A stretch of 64,000 nt of DNA from Rhodoferax sp. (GTDB lineage: Bacteria; Pseudomonadota; Gammaproteobacteria; Burkholderiales; Burkholderiaceae_C), in NCBI GenBank assembly GCA_024235935.1, contig JACKLL010000012.1:1-64000 (forward strand). Direction: 5' to 3'. The position numbers and the translations under genes are program-made. Under the pieces are notes generated by a model. That model had not been told where the DNA came from. It made no database searches and worked only from the letters and a program-made list of their open reading frames with translations. Positions 28,434 through 37,508 of this stretch are shown here, in pieces (the first letter of the stretch is position 1; every line of letters begins with the position of its first letter).

Positions 28434-29483
28434 CTACGCCGCTTCCGGATAGAAATTGTTGCGGCCGAGTCCTCGCGCCGGCAGCACCCCGATCGCCGCC
28501 CCTATCGCCCCGATATGCTCCGGCGTCGTCCCGCAGCACCCGCCGACGATGTTCACCAAGCCCTGCTCGGCGAATTCGTGCAGCAGCCGCGACGTGACCT
28601 CCGGCGTCTCGTCGAAGCCGGTGTCCGACATCGGGTTGGGCAAGCCAGCGTTCGGATAACAGCTGATGAAGGTGTCGGGCGCGACCCGGTTCAGTTCCTG
28701 GATATAGGGCCGCATCAGCGCCGCGCCGAGCGCGCAGTTCAGGCCGATGGCCAGCGGCTGGGCGTGGCGCACGCTGTACCAGAATGCGGTCACGGTCTGG
28801 CCGCTGAGAATGCGGCCGGAGGCGTCGGTGACGGTGCCGCTGATGATCAGCGGCAGGCGTTCGCCTGTGGCCTCGAACACCTCGTCGATCGCGAACAGCG
28901 CCGCCTTGGCATTGAGCGTGTCGAAGATGGTCTCGACCATCAGCACATCGGCGCCGCCTTCGATCAGCGCCTGCGTCTGCTCGTAATAGGCCGCGCGCAG
29001 CTGCTCGAAGCTGACATTGCGGGTCCCGGGGTCGTTGACGTCGGGGCTGATGCTGGCGGTCTTGGGGGTGGGGCCGAGGGCGCCGACGACGAAGCGGGGC
29101 TTGTCCGGTGTGCTGTATTTGTCGCAGGCGGCGCGGGCGATGCGCGCGCTTGCCAGGTTCATCTCGCGCGCCAGCTCGGCCATGTCGTAGTCGGCCTGGG
29201 CCACGGTGGTGGCGCCGAAGGTGTTGGTCTCGACCATGTCGGCGCCGGCGGCCAGGTATTTCTCGTGGATGTCCTGGATCACGTCCGGCCGGGTCAGGCT
29301 CAGCAGCTCGTTGTTGCCCTTGACATCCTTGGGGAAGTCCTTGAAGCGTTCGCCCCGGTACTGTGCCTCGCCGAGCTTGAGGCGCTGGATCATCGTGCCC
29401 ATGGCACCGTCAAGAATGGCGATGCGCTGGCCGAGGATTGCCGGCAGGGCCTGGCCCCGCGTATAGGTGATGGGCTGTGTCAT
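28434..29483 (-). CDS. metH: MetH homocysteine-binding half (homocysteine S-methyltransferase domain)
   Basis: 349 residues equal to the N-terminal Hcy domain of MetH: RIAILDGAMGTMIQ, VETNTFGATTVAQADY and the zinc cysteines in GLNCALG and GGCCGT. Works with the 919-residue half at 24315-27074. The frame is open upstream but ATG 29483 (MTQPITYTRGQAL) is the credible start. No SAH riboswitch is visible in its own leader (29484-29544), unlike the other half; it lies 61 bp behind a hydrolase gene and may be read from that operon. Confidence 0.95.
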   Translation of the reverse strand: MTQPITYTRGQALPAILGQRIAILDGAMGTMIQRLKLGEAQYRGERFKDFPKDVKGNNELLSLTRPDVIQDIHEKYLAAGADMVETNTFGATTVAQADYDMAELAREMNLASARIARAACDKYSTPDKPRFVVGALGPTPKTASISPDVNDPGTRNVSFEQLRAAYYEQTQALIEGGADVLMVETIFDTLNAKAALFAIDEVFEATGERLPLIISGTVTDASGRILSGQTVTAFWYSVRHAQPLAIGLNCALGAALMRPYIQELNRVAPDTFISCYPNAGLPNPMSDTGFDETPEVTSRLLHEFAEQGLVNIVGGCCGTTPEHIGAIGAAIGVLPARGLGRNNFYPEAA

Positions 29484-29544
29484 GGTGGCGCCATTGTAGA
29501 AAGGCGCCCGACCACCTGCGCGCCGTGGGGTCGGCGCTGCCGGC

Positions 29545-30333
29545 TCAGGCGACGCCCAAGGCCTGCCTGAGCACCGCCACGTAGTCGGCGGTGCGCACGA
29601 TGTAGGGGTAGTGGCCACCGCTGTCGAGCCGCACATGGCGGGCGCCGGGGTAGCGGCGCACCACGTCCTCCTGCACCGCGCGCGGCAGCAGCGGATCGTC
29701 CATGCAGTCGATGATGGTGATGCGTTCGCCGGCCATCTCCAGCGGCGGCACGGCCGGCGCGGCCTGCACCGCCATGACGCGAGCCTTCATCGCGCGGGCG
29801 CTGAGCAGCCGGGTGCCGCTGTCGATCAGGATGGCCTTGAGCCGGGCCGTGCGCGGATCGGTCTCGGGCCAGGCGCGGACCGAGTTGACGACCATGTCGC
29901 GGTGCATGCGGGGGGGCTGCGCGCGCAGCTGGTCGACGGCCTGGCGTGCCACGATGCGCCGCGTCAGCGCCGGGTCGCACAAGGTGTTGCCCAGGATCAG
30001 CCGGTCCACCCGCTGCGGATGGCGGGCGGCAAAATGCTGCGCCAGAAAGCCGCCAAGCGAGGAGCCCACGACGCTGGCCTGTGCGATGCCGAGCGCGTTC
30101 ATCAGCCCGGCCAGCGAATCGGCCAGCCGGTGGATGTCCTCGATCATCGGGTAGGTGACCGAGACCATGCGGACCTTCTTGCCCAGCGCCTGCATGGCGT
30201 CGGAAAAAATGGCAGCGGTGCCCAGCGTGCCGGGCAGCATCAGCAGCACCGGACCACCCTTCGCCCCTTGGGTGTCGATCAGCTTCCAGTGCAGTCCGGC
30301 GACGCGCACGGTGCGTTCCTGTGGCAGTGTCAT
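29545..30333 (-). CDS. Alpha/beta hydrolase
   Basis: 262 residues: LLMLPGTLGTAAIF near the oxyanion hole, nucleophile elbow GSSLGGF, acid region DCMDDPLLP and histidine in SGGHYPYI. Substrate unknown. Its start overlaps the stop of the TRAP small permease (ATGA), so it belongs to the TRAP operon and may hydrolyse an imported ester or amide. Upstream in-frame ORF to 30558 is not used because of this overlap. Confidence 0.85.
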   Translation of the reverse strand: MTLPQERTVRVAGLHWKLIDTQGAKGGPVLLMLPGTLGTAAIFSDAMQALGKKVRMVSVTYPMIEDIHRLADSLAGLMNALGIAQASVVGSSLGGFLAQHFAARHPQRVDRLILGNTLCDPALTRRIVARQAVDQLRAQPPRMHRDMVVNSVRAWPETDPRTARLKAILIDSGTRLLSARAMKARVMAVQAAPAVPPLEMAGERITIIDCMDDPLLPRAVQEDVVRRYPGARHVRLDSGGHYPYIVRTADYVAVLRQALGVA

Positions 30334-30824
30334 GGTGCGGGCTTTCTGGCCGCCAGACCGGCGGCAACATGGATCAGGATGGCGACGAAGCTCACCGGCA
30401 GAGCGGCCGTGAACCAGGCCATGGACAGTCCGATGGCCTCGGTATTGCGCGAGGCCGAGCGTGCCAGAAAGCCGCGCGCCAGATCCTGGCCAGGTCCGAA
30501 CAGGCAGAAATAGAGGATCGGTGCCACGAACAGCACGACGCTGGCCGCACGCAGCCACGCGATGGCCGCGTTGCCCTCGAGTGCCTTCAGCCGCAGCATG
30601 ACCGGATCGCTACCGGCCTTGAACGCGACCGCGCTGCCCAGCAGTCCGGACCAGACCATGGCATAGCGGGCACCTTCCTCGGTCCAGCCCGGGGGTTCGG
30701 AGAACACATAGCGCGCCACGACCTGGATCGCGATCAGCACCAGCATCAGCACCAGTCCGGTGGCCGCACCGACGCGGCAGCACCTGTCGACGGCAAGGCT
30801 TAGCGCCAGCAGGCCGGATCGCAT
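30330..30824 (-). CDS. TRAP transporter small permease (DctQ)
   Basis: 164 residues with four membrane segments and the DctQ pattern QVVARYVFSEPPGWTEEGARYAMVW. Small inner-membrane subunit of a tripartite ATP-independent periplasmic transporter; pairs with the DctM gene at 31873 and DctP gene at 30834. Nine bases separate it from the DctP stop. Couples uptake of a carboxylate-type solute to ion flow. Confidence 0.9.
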   Translation of the reverse strand: MRSGLLALSLAVDRCCRVGAATGLVLMLVLIAIQVVARYVFSEPPGWTEEGARYAMVWSGLLGSAVAFKAGSDPVMLRLKALEGNAAIAWLRAASVVLFVAPILYFCLFGPGQDLARGFLARSASRNTEAIGLSMAWFTAALPVSFVAILIHVAAGLAARKPAP

Positions 30825-30833
30825 CGAATGGCC

Positions 30834-31805
30834 TCAGCGGGTCTTGTTGGCGGCATCGACGAAGGGCTTGATCTCGGCCTCGGACAGGATGGCGGTCCAC
30901 GAGGTGCGCGAGCGCTCCTGGAACTGCTTGCGGCCTTCCGGTGTCAGCGGGGTGATCTTCATGCCGGCCTTGGCGATCTGCTCCATGGCCTGCTCATCGC
31001 TGGTCTTGACCCAGGCCCGGTTGGCCTCCCGGGCCTTGACCACCGCTGCATCGAACGCGGCCTTGCGGTCGGCTGGCAATTTCTTGTACCAGTCTTCCGA
31101 CACCATGGCCACGCGCAGCGACTGCGACACATTGGCCGGCGTGTAGTACTTCAGGATCGCGCCATGGCCGAACAGAAAGGGCACGAAGGGCGGGTTGATG
31201 TAGCCCGACGCGATGCCGGTCTGCAGCGCATTGGCCACTTCCGGCATGGTGATGACCACGCCGTTGGTGCCCCAGGACTTGAACAGCTTCATCTGGTTCT
31301 CGTCCAGCCCGCGCATGCGCAGGTCGGCCATGTCGTCGGGCTTGCTGATCTCGTGCCTGGTGTTGAAGATGCCGGTGCCGCCGCCCACGGCCACCAGCGC
31401 CACCACGCGTGCGCCCTTGGGAATGACGCCCTCGTTGACCTTGGCCAGCAGGCCGCCGGCGGCATCGGCGCGGTCCAGATGGGCCAGCGAGTCGTACAGG
31501 TAGGGCAGGCCGAAGCCGAAGGTCAGCTTGTTGAGCTGGGCCGAGCGTGCCAGGTCGGCCATGTTGACCTCCAGCAGGCCTTGTGTGGTCTGGTCCAGCC
31601 GTTCAGCTTCGCCGCCGATGGAGTTGACCGGCAGCTCCTTCACCGTGAACCCGGAGGCCTTGAGCTGCTCGCCCAGGGCCTTGGCAAAGACATAGGAGCC
31701 GGAGCGCGCGGCGTCGGGTGGCGAGTCCAGTCCGATGCGCACCTCCTGTGCCGACGCGGCGCCTGCCAGCAGGAGAACGATGGTGGCCAGAATGCGGATT
31801 TTCAT
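30834..31805 (-). CDS. TRAP transporter substrate-binding protein (DctP)
   Basis: 323 residues with a signal peptide (MKIRILATIVLLLAGAASA). DctP-family features: KASGFTVKELPVNSIGGEAERLD, then MRGLDENQMKLFKSWGTNGVV, where the arginine in LRMRG is the family's carboxylate ligand. Periplasmic receptor that delivers ligand to the DctQM permease. Ligand unknown. Gene order here is M-P-Q-hydrolase, different from the common P-Q-M. Confidence 0.9.
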   Translation of the reverse strand: MKIRILATIVLLLAGAASAQEVRIGLDSPPDAARSGSYVFAKALGEQLKASGFTVKELPVNSIGGEAERLDQTTQGLLEVNMADLARSAQLNKLTFGFGLPYLYDSLAHLDRADAAGGLLAKVNEGVIPKGARVVALVAVGGGTGIFNTRHEISKPDDMADLRMRGLDENQMKLFKSWGTNGVVITMPEVANALQTGIASGYINPPFVPFLFGHGAILKYYTPANVSQSLRVAMVSEDWYKKLPADRKAAFDAAVVKAREANRAWVKTSDEQAMEQIAKAGMKITPLTPEGRKQFQERSRTSWTAILSEAEIKPFVDAANKTR

Positions 31806-31872
31806 GGTGGATTCCCAGGGTTGAGGAAAGTGAAATTGCAGGTTGAAAGGTGTTCCAGGGCCGGGAGTGCCG

Positions 31873-33156
31873 CTAGGCGACCAGTCCGAACATGCGCGGC
31901 AGAAACAGGCTCAGCTCCGGCAGCAGCACGATCACCAGCAGCAGCAGGACTTCCATGATGGCGAACGGAAAGATGGCGCGTGCCAGTGCCCAGTACTCGA
32001 CCTTGCACACGGTGGATACCGCCAGCAGGCAGCCTCCGACCGGCGGCGTGATCAGACCGATGGTCAGGTTCAGGCACAGCACGATGCCCAGGTGCACCGG
32101 GTCCACCCCCAGTGCTATCGCGGGCGGGCCCAGCAGCGGCACCAGCAGGGCCAGCGCCACCGGCGGGTCGAGCACCATGCCGGCGACCACGAAGATCAGG
32201 TTGATGACCAGCAGGTAGGCCGTCTGGCCCAGGCCCAGCTCGGTGACGAAGCCGGCCAGGCGCTGTGGCAGCTGTTCGTGGCCGGCCAGCCAGCTGAAGC
32301 AGGCGACCGCGCCCAGGATCATGAAGATGGCACCGGTCAGCGAGGCCGTCTGCACCAGGCTTTGCGACAGGTCGGCGCGACTCAGGCCGCCGTACCAATA
32401 ACCCACTGCCAGTGCGGCGACGACGGTCAGTGCCGCTGCCTCGGTGGGCGTGACGACACCGAACACGATGCCACCCAGGATGATGACCGGCAGCGACAGG
32501 GCGGGCAAGGCGCGCCAGAAGGCCGGCCAGAACGCCGGAATGTCGGCGTCGGCGCCGCCGGGATGGTCGTCGCGGTGGGCAAACCAGGCATTGACCATGA
32601 ACAGCACGACCGCCAGCAGCAGGCCGGGAACGACGCCGGCCACGAACAGTGCCGCCACCGAGGTCTGCATCACTGCTCCGTAGAAGATCATCACGATCGA
32701 CGGCGGAATGATGGGCCCGATCACCGACGAGGCGGCGGTGATGGCCGCCGCGTACAGGGGCTTGTAGCCGCGCGCCACCATGGCCGGCACCAGCGTGTTG
32801 CCCAGTGCCGCTGCGTCGGCCACGGCCGAGCCGGAAATGCCGGCGAAGAACACGCTGGCCATCACGTTGACATGGCCCAGGCCACCCTTGAGCCGGCCCA
32901 GCATCGCCATGGCGAAGTCGACCAGAGCCCGGGTGATGCCGGCGCGGTTCATGATCTCGCCGGCCAGGATGAACAGCGGCATCGCCATCAGCGCGAACAC
33001 ATCGATCTGGCTGAAGATGCGCTGCGGCACGATGGCCAGATACTGCGTGTTGCCGCTGGCAATGAAGGCCAGCACGGAGGAGGCGCCCAGCGCGTAAGCG
33101 ACAGCCGTGCCTGCGCCCAGCAGGGCCAGCATCGCGGTCAGGACGAGCCAGGACAT
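31873..33156 (-). CDS. TRAP transporter large permease (DctM)
   Basis: 427 residues with about twelve membrane segments. Family motifs: MPLFILAGEIMNRAGI, FFAGISGSAVADAAALG, IIPPSIVMIFYG and TPPVGGCLL. It forms the transport channel with DctQ. First gene of the minus-strand operon DctM-DctP-DctQ-hydrolase, with the promoter probably in the gap shared with recQ. ATG 33156 is used rather than the upstream frame extension. Confidence 0.9.
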   Translation of the reverse strand: MSWLVLTAMLALLGAGTAVAYALGASSVLAFIASGNTQYLAIVPQRIFSQIDVFALMAMPLFILAGEIMNRAGITRALVDFAMAMLGRLKGGLGHVNVMASVFFAGISGSAVADAAALGNTLVPAMVARGYKPLYAAAITAASSVIGPIIPPSIVMIFYGAVMQTSVAALFVAGVVPGLLLAVVLFMVNAWFAHRDDHPGGADADIPAFWPAFWRALPALSLPVIILGGIVFGVVTPTEAAALTVVAALAVGYWYGGLSRADLSQSLVQTASLTGAIFMILGAVACFSWLAGHEQLPQRLAGFVTELGLGQTAYLLVINLIFVVAGMVLDPPVALALLVPLLGPPAIALGVDPVHLGIVLCLNLTIGLITPPVGGCLLAVSTVCKVEYWALARAIFPFAIMEVLLLLVIVLLPELSLFLPRMFGLVA

Positions 33157-33314
33157 CGGCGCACTATAGCAGTGGGGGGGCCGCGCGGGCGCGCTTTTCA
33201 CGGCATGGAACAAGCCGGTGTGCGGCCGGAATTTCCGCGTCTGGCGGGGGCCTGCTGGCGCTTGTCGCCCGATTGGACGACGAATCCCCGGTCGTCACCG
33301 CGGGGGTCCCGCAA

Positions 33315-35291
33315 ATGGCGGGACAATCGGTCCATGGGAGTGGAAATCTGTTGAACGACGCTACGGTTCTGGAAGAGGGTGTGCTGAGCGCAGCCCATGA
33401 GGTCCTGCGCGAGGTATTCGGTTACCCGCATTTCCGCGGCCCGCAGCAGCCGGTGGTCGAGCATGTCTGTGCCGGTGGCGATGCGCTGGTGCTGATGCCC
33501 ACCGGCGGCGGCAAGTCGCTGTGCTACCAGATCCCGGCCATCGTGCGCCAGCGCCAGGGCCATGGCACGACCGTGGTCGTGTCGCCGCTGATCGCGCTGA
33601 TGCACGACCAGGTCGGTGCCTTGCATGAGGCCGGTGTCGATGCCGCCTTTCTCAACTCCACGCTGACCGGCGAGGAAGCCGCGCAGATCGAGAAGCGCCT
33701 CATGCGGGGCGAGATCACGCTGCTGTACGTGGCGCCGGAGCGGGTCACGACGCCGCGTTTCCTGGCCCAGCTCGACAGCATGTACGCGCGCGGCCGGCTG
33801 GGCCTGTTCGCGATCGACGAGGCCCATTGCGTCAGTCAGTGGGGCCATGACTTCCGCCCCGAATACCGGGCGCTGACGGTGCTGCACGAGCGCTACGCCG
33901 CCGTGCCGCGCATTGCCCTGACCGCCACCGCCGACGCCTTGACGCGCGAGGACATCCTGGAGCGGCTGCAGCTGCAGGACGCGCGGGCTTTTGTCAGCAG
34001 TTTCGACCGGCCGAATATCCGCTACACCATCGTCGAGAAGAAGGACCCGACCACGCAGCTGCTGCGTTTCGTGCAGGGCGAACATGCGGGCGATGCCGGC
34101 ATCGTCTATTGCCAGTCGCGCAAGCGGGTCGAGGAGATCGCGCAGACGCTGTGTGACCAGGGCGTCAATGCCTTGCCCTACCACGCCGGGCTCGATGCCA
34201 AGGTGCGCCAGCAGAATCAGGACCGCTTTCTGCGCGAGGAGGCGGTCGTGATGGTGGCAACGATTGCCTTCGGCATGGGCATCGACAAGCCCGACGTGCG
34301 TTTTGTCGCGCACCTGGACATGCCCAAGAACATCGAGGCCTACTACCAGGAGACCGGCCGTGCCGGCCGCGACGGCGACGCCTCCGACGCCTGGATGGCC
34401 TATGGCCTGCAGGACGTGGTGAACCAGCGCCGCATGATCGACGAGAGCCCGGCCGGCGAGGAGTTCAAGCAGGTCCAGCGCGGCAAGCTCGACGCCTTGC
34501 TGGGGCTGGCCGAGGCCATCGATTGCCGGCGGGTGCGGTTGCTCAAGTACTTTGGAGAGACCTACGCGCCAGCAACGGGCACGGACGATGCAGCCGCTGC
34601 GGGCGAAACCTCGCGTTCACCGCGCTTGCGTTGCGGAAATTGCGACAACTGCCTGTCGCCGGCCCAGGTCTGGGACGGCACGGATGCCGCGCGCAAGCTG
34701 CTCAGCACCATCTACCGGGTGCAGCAGTCCAGCGGCATCACCTTTGGCGCCGGCCACATCATGGACATCGTGCGCGGCAAGAAGACAGAGAAGGTCGCGC
34801 AGCACGGGCATGCGGAGCTGAGCACCTTCGGCATCGGTGCCGAGTTCAGCGAACAGCAACTGCGCGGTGTGTTGCGCCAGCTGATCGCCATCAATGCCGT
34901 GCATGTGGACGCACAGGCCTACAACACGCTGGCACTGACCGAGGGTTCGCGCGCCGTGCTCAAGGGCGAGGTGCCGGTGCAGCTGCGCGTTTCCAGCGCG
35001 GCGGCGCCGGCAGACCGCCGCCGCCGCACCGGTAGCCGCACGACCGCGGCCAAGGCGCCGGTGGAGCTCGATGCCGCCGCGCAGCGCCGTTACGAGGCCT
35101 TGCGCGAGTGGCGTGCCGAAGTGGCGCGCGAGCACAACCTGCCGGCGTACGTCATCTTCCATGACGCCACGCTGGCGGCCATCGCGCAGCGCGCCCCGCA
35201 TTCGCTGGACGACCTGCAAGGCATCAGTGGCATCGGCGCGCGCAAGCTCGAAGCCTATGGGGACGAGGTGCTGCGGGTCGTGGCGCTCTGA
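33315..35291 (+). CDS. recQ: ATP-dependent DNA helicase RecQ
   Basis: 658 residues. Superfamily-2 helicase core: Walker A MPTGGGKSLCYQ, DEAH box IDEAHCVSQWGHDFR, motif VI ETGRAGRDG; RecQ-Ct zinc cysteines CRRVRLLKYFGE and CGNCDNC; winged helix (GIGAEFSEQQLRGVL); C-terminal HRDC domain (ELDAAAQRRYEALREWR to GIGARKLEAYG). Unwinds recombination and replication intermediates. Start uncertain: ATG 33315 is used; in-frame TTG at 33273 and TTG at 33354 are alternatives. Confidence 0.95.
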   Translation: MAGQSVHGSGNLLNDATVLEEGVLSAAHEVLREVFGYPHFRGPQQPVVEHVCAGGDALVLMPTGGGKSLCYQIPAIVRQRQGHGTTVVVSPLIALMHDQVGALHEAGVDAAFLNSTLTGEEAAQIEKRLMRGEITLLYVAPERVTTPRFLAQLDSMYARGRLGLFAIDEAHCVSQWGHDFRPEYRALTVLHERYAAVPRIALTATADALTREDILERLQLQDARAFVSSFDRPNIRYTIVEKKDPTTQLLRFVQGEHAGDAGIVYCQSRKRVEEIAQTLCDQGVNALPYHAGLDAKVRQQNQDRFLREEAVVMVATIAFGMGIDKPDVRFVAHLDMPKNIEAYYQETGRAGRDGDASDAWMAYGLQDVVNQRRMIDESPAGEEFKQVQRGKLDALLGLAEAIDCRRVRLLKYFGETYAPATGTDDAAAAGETSRSPRLRCGNCDNCLSPAQVWDGTDAARKLLSTIYRVQQSSGITFGAGHIMDIVRGKKTEKVAQHGHAELSTFGIGAEFSEQQLRGVLRQLIAINAVHVDAQAYNTLALTEGSRAVLKGEVPVQLRVSSAAAPADRRRRTGSRTTAAKAPVELDAAAQRRYEALREWRAEVAREHNLPAYVIFHDATLAAIAQRAPHSLDDLQGISGIGARKLEAYGDEVLRVVAL

Positions 35292-35315
35292 CCCGCCGCA
35301 AGGGGGCAGGGTCAG
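35288..35315. terminator. Convergent terminator hairpin recQ/HbpS
   Basis: CTGACCC and GGGTCAG form a perfect 7-bp stem around a 14-nt loop that overlaps the stop codons of both convergent genes. Likely bidirectional terminator; no T-run. Confidence 0.45.
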
Positions 35316-35737
35316 CCGTGGTTGAAGCCGGCGGCCAGCACGCCGGCGATGCAGATGGCCTCGTCTTCGTCACCGGTGCCGCCGCTGGCGCCGACGGCAC
35401 CGAGGGTCTGGCCGGCCGCGTTCTTGATGAGCACGGCGCCGGTCTGGGGCAGAAACCTGCCGTCCGACGTGGCGGCCAGGGATACGAAGAAATTCGGATT
35501 GCCCTTGGCGCGTTCACCGAGCACGCGGCTGGACACGCCCATGCCGACCGCACCCCAGGCCTTGGCCCGTGCCACGTCGAAGCGGAACATGCTGGCACCG
35601 TCCTCGCGCGCAAACGCCTTCAGGTTGCCGGCCTCGTCGAGCACGGCGATGCCCATGGGCTGGTAGCCGGCCTGGCGGGATGCGTCGATGGCGGCGGCGA
35701 TGATCTGGTTGGCTTGCGCCAGCGTCAAATGGGACAT
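35312..35737 (-). CDS. HbpS/GlcG-family heme-binding-like protein
   Basis: 141 residues: LAQANQIIAAAIDASRQAG at the start, GIAVLDEAGNL, and C-terminal GAVGASGGTGDEDEAICIAG, the GlcG/HbpS (DUF336) pattern. Such proteins appear in many aromatic and carboxylate degradation operons; some bind heme, others are of unknown role. Last gene of the catabolic cluster that starts at 42879, 14 bp after the aldehyde dehydrogenase. Confidence 0.9.
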   Translation of the reverse strand: MSHLTLAQANQIIAAAIDASRQAGYQPMGIAVLDEAGNLKAFAREDGASMFRFDVARAKAWGAVGMGVSSRVLGERAKGNPNFFVSLAATSDGRFLPQTGAVLIKNAAGQTLGAVGASGGTGDEDEAICIAGVLAAGFNHG

Positions 35738-35751
35738 ACGGGTCTTTCTGT

Positions 35752-37203
35752 TCAGAAGGGATAGTGGCGGGGGCTGGTCTGTACCGTCATCCAGCGCAAT
35801 TCAGTGAATGCATCGATGCCGGCCTTGCCGCCGAAACGGCCGTAGCCCGAGTCCTTGACGCCGCCAAAAGGCATCTGCGCCTCGTCGTGCACGGTCGGGC
35901 CGTTCACATGGCAGATGCCCGACTCGATGCGCCGCGCCACGTCCATGGCCCGGGCCAGGTCACCGCCGAAGACCGCTGCCGACAGCCCGTAGGGGTTGTC
36001 GTTGGCACAGTTGACGGCTTCCTCGACGCCGCTCACGCGCACGATGGGCTTGACCGGGCCGAAACTCTCTTCATGGTAGATGCGCATGTCGCGCGTGACA
36101 TGGTCCAGCAGCGTGGCCGGCATCAGCGTGTTGTCGACCTTGCCGCCACAGACCAGCGTGGCACCCTTGGCCAGCGCATCGTCGATCAGGCCATTGCAGC
36201 GTTCGACGGTACGCATGTCGACGACCGAACCCAGTACCACCGGACCCTTGCGGGGATCGCCGAGCGGCAGCGCGACCGCCCGCGCGGCCAGCTTGCTGAC
36301 GAATGCGTCGGCAATGCTTGCGTCGACCACGATGCGTTCGGTCGACATGCAGATCTGGCCGCTGTTGGCGAACGCACCGAAGATCGCACCGTTGACCGCT
36401 GCCTCCAGGTCGGCGTCGTCCAGCACCACCAGCGGTGCCTTGCCACCGAGCTCGAGAACCACGGGTTTGAGGTGCCGTGCACAGGTCTGCGCGATGATGC
36501 GCCCGACCGTGGTCGAACCGGTGAAGTTGACGCGCCGCACCGCCGGGTGTGCCACCATCGCCTCCACCACATCGGCGGCATCTGCAGGGGCGTTGGTGAT
36601 GAAGTTGACGACGCCATGGGGCAGGCCGGCCTCCTGCAGGGCTTCGATAATCAGGCCGTGCGTGGCCGGGCACAGCTCCGAGCCCTTGAGCACGACGGTG
36701 TTGCCACACGCCAGTGGCGTGGCGATGGCGCGCACACCCAGGATCACCGGCGCGTTCCAGGGCGCCATGCCCAGCACCACGCCGGCCGCCACCCGCATGC
36801 CCATGGCCAGGTTGCCCGGCACGTCCGACGGGATGATCTCGCCGCTGATCTGGGTCGTGATGGATGCGGCTTCCTGCAGCATGCCGGCGGCCAGATGCAC
36901 ATTGAAACCGACCCAGGGCGCGCCGGCGCCGGTTTCGGCCGCCATGGTCTCGGCAAACTGCGGCGTCCGTGCCTCGAGCGCAGCGGCGGCCTTGAGCAGC
37001 ATTGCGCGGCGCGCACCGGGTCCCAGGGCCGACCAGGCCGGGAATGCTGCCGCCGCCGCTTCCACCGCGCGTACCGCGTCGGCCGCGCTGGCGGCGGGTG
37101 CCCGGGTGGCAACGCTGCCGTCCATCGGATTCAGGCGCTCGAAGGTCTTGCCGCTTGCGGCGGCCAGCGATTCGCCGCCAATCAGCAGTCGGATGTCATG
37201 CAT
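35752..37203 (-). CDS. Aldehyde dehydrogenase (vanillin/salicylaldehyde type)
   Basis: 483 residues. NAD(P)-dependent aldehyde dehydrogenase: APWNAPVILGVRAIA, glutamate motif LELGGKAPLVVLDDADLE and catalytic cysteine in FANSGQICMSTER. The pattern is closest in my reading to vanillin/salicylaldehyde dehydrogenases, consistent with oxidation of an aromatic or semialdehyde intermediate. ATG 37203 with AGGAG upstream is the start; the frame is open to 37455 but lacks coding character there. Confidence 0.9.
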   Translation of the reverse strand: MHDIRLLIGGESLAAASGKTFERLNPMDGSVATRAPAASAADAVRAVEAAAAAFPAWSALGPGARRAMLLKAAAALEARTPQFAETMAAETGAGAPWVGFNVHLAAGMLQEAASITTQISGEIIPSDVPGNLAMGMRVAAGVVLGMAPWNAPVILGVRAIATPLACGNTVVLKGSELCPATHGLIIEALQEAGLPHGVVNFITNAPADAADVVEAMVAHPAVRRVNFTGSTTVGRIIAQTCARHLKPVVLELGGKAPLVVLDDADLEAAVNGAIFGAFANSGQICMSTERIVVDASIADAFVSKLAARAVALPLGDPRKGPVVLGSVVDMRTVERCNGLIDDALAKGATLVCGGKVDNTLMPATLLDHVTRDMRIYHEESFGPVKPIVRVSGVEEAVNCANDNPYGLSAAVFGGDLARAMDVARRIESGICHVNGPTVHDEAQMPFGGVKDSGYGRFGGKAGIDAFTELRWMTVQTSPRHYPF

Positions 37204-37508
37204 GGGATTCTCCTGGTGCGGTGTCGCAGCGTGTGTGGGGGCCTCGACGAGGCCGTGCCGTTTCATGCTACCAAAGCCGGCACACGCAGGACGGCGAAGG
37301 GTTGCTCTCGGGGCCGGTCCATCGGCGAAGGTGCCTGCCATCCTGCATGGCATGGGCCGGGACGGGCCGCGACGCGTCAGCGGCTTGATCGCGCAGCCGC
37401 GCGGGATGCCGCCGGTCAGATCGAGAGCCGCGCCAGATAGTGGCCTGCGCCACATGCATGTGCAACCGGCGCCGACATTGCAGGTCTGGGGCGCCGGTCA
37501 TCCCGTCA
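37204..37508. other. Intergenic region within the catabolic cluster
   Basis: 305 bp between the Bug receptor and aldehyde dehydrogenase genes. It contains a perfect palindrome GGCCTCG-A-CGAGGCC (37240-37254) close to the dehydrogenase start and no gene I can support. It may hold a separate promoter. Confidence 0.4.

Noticed and set aside
35752..37455. Longer aldehyde dehydrogenase starting near 37455
   Set aside because: AGGAG before ATG 37203 and the usual family start support the shorter protein.
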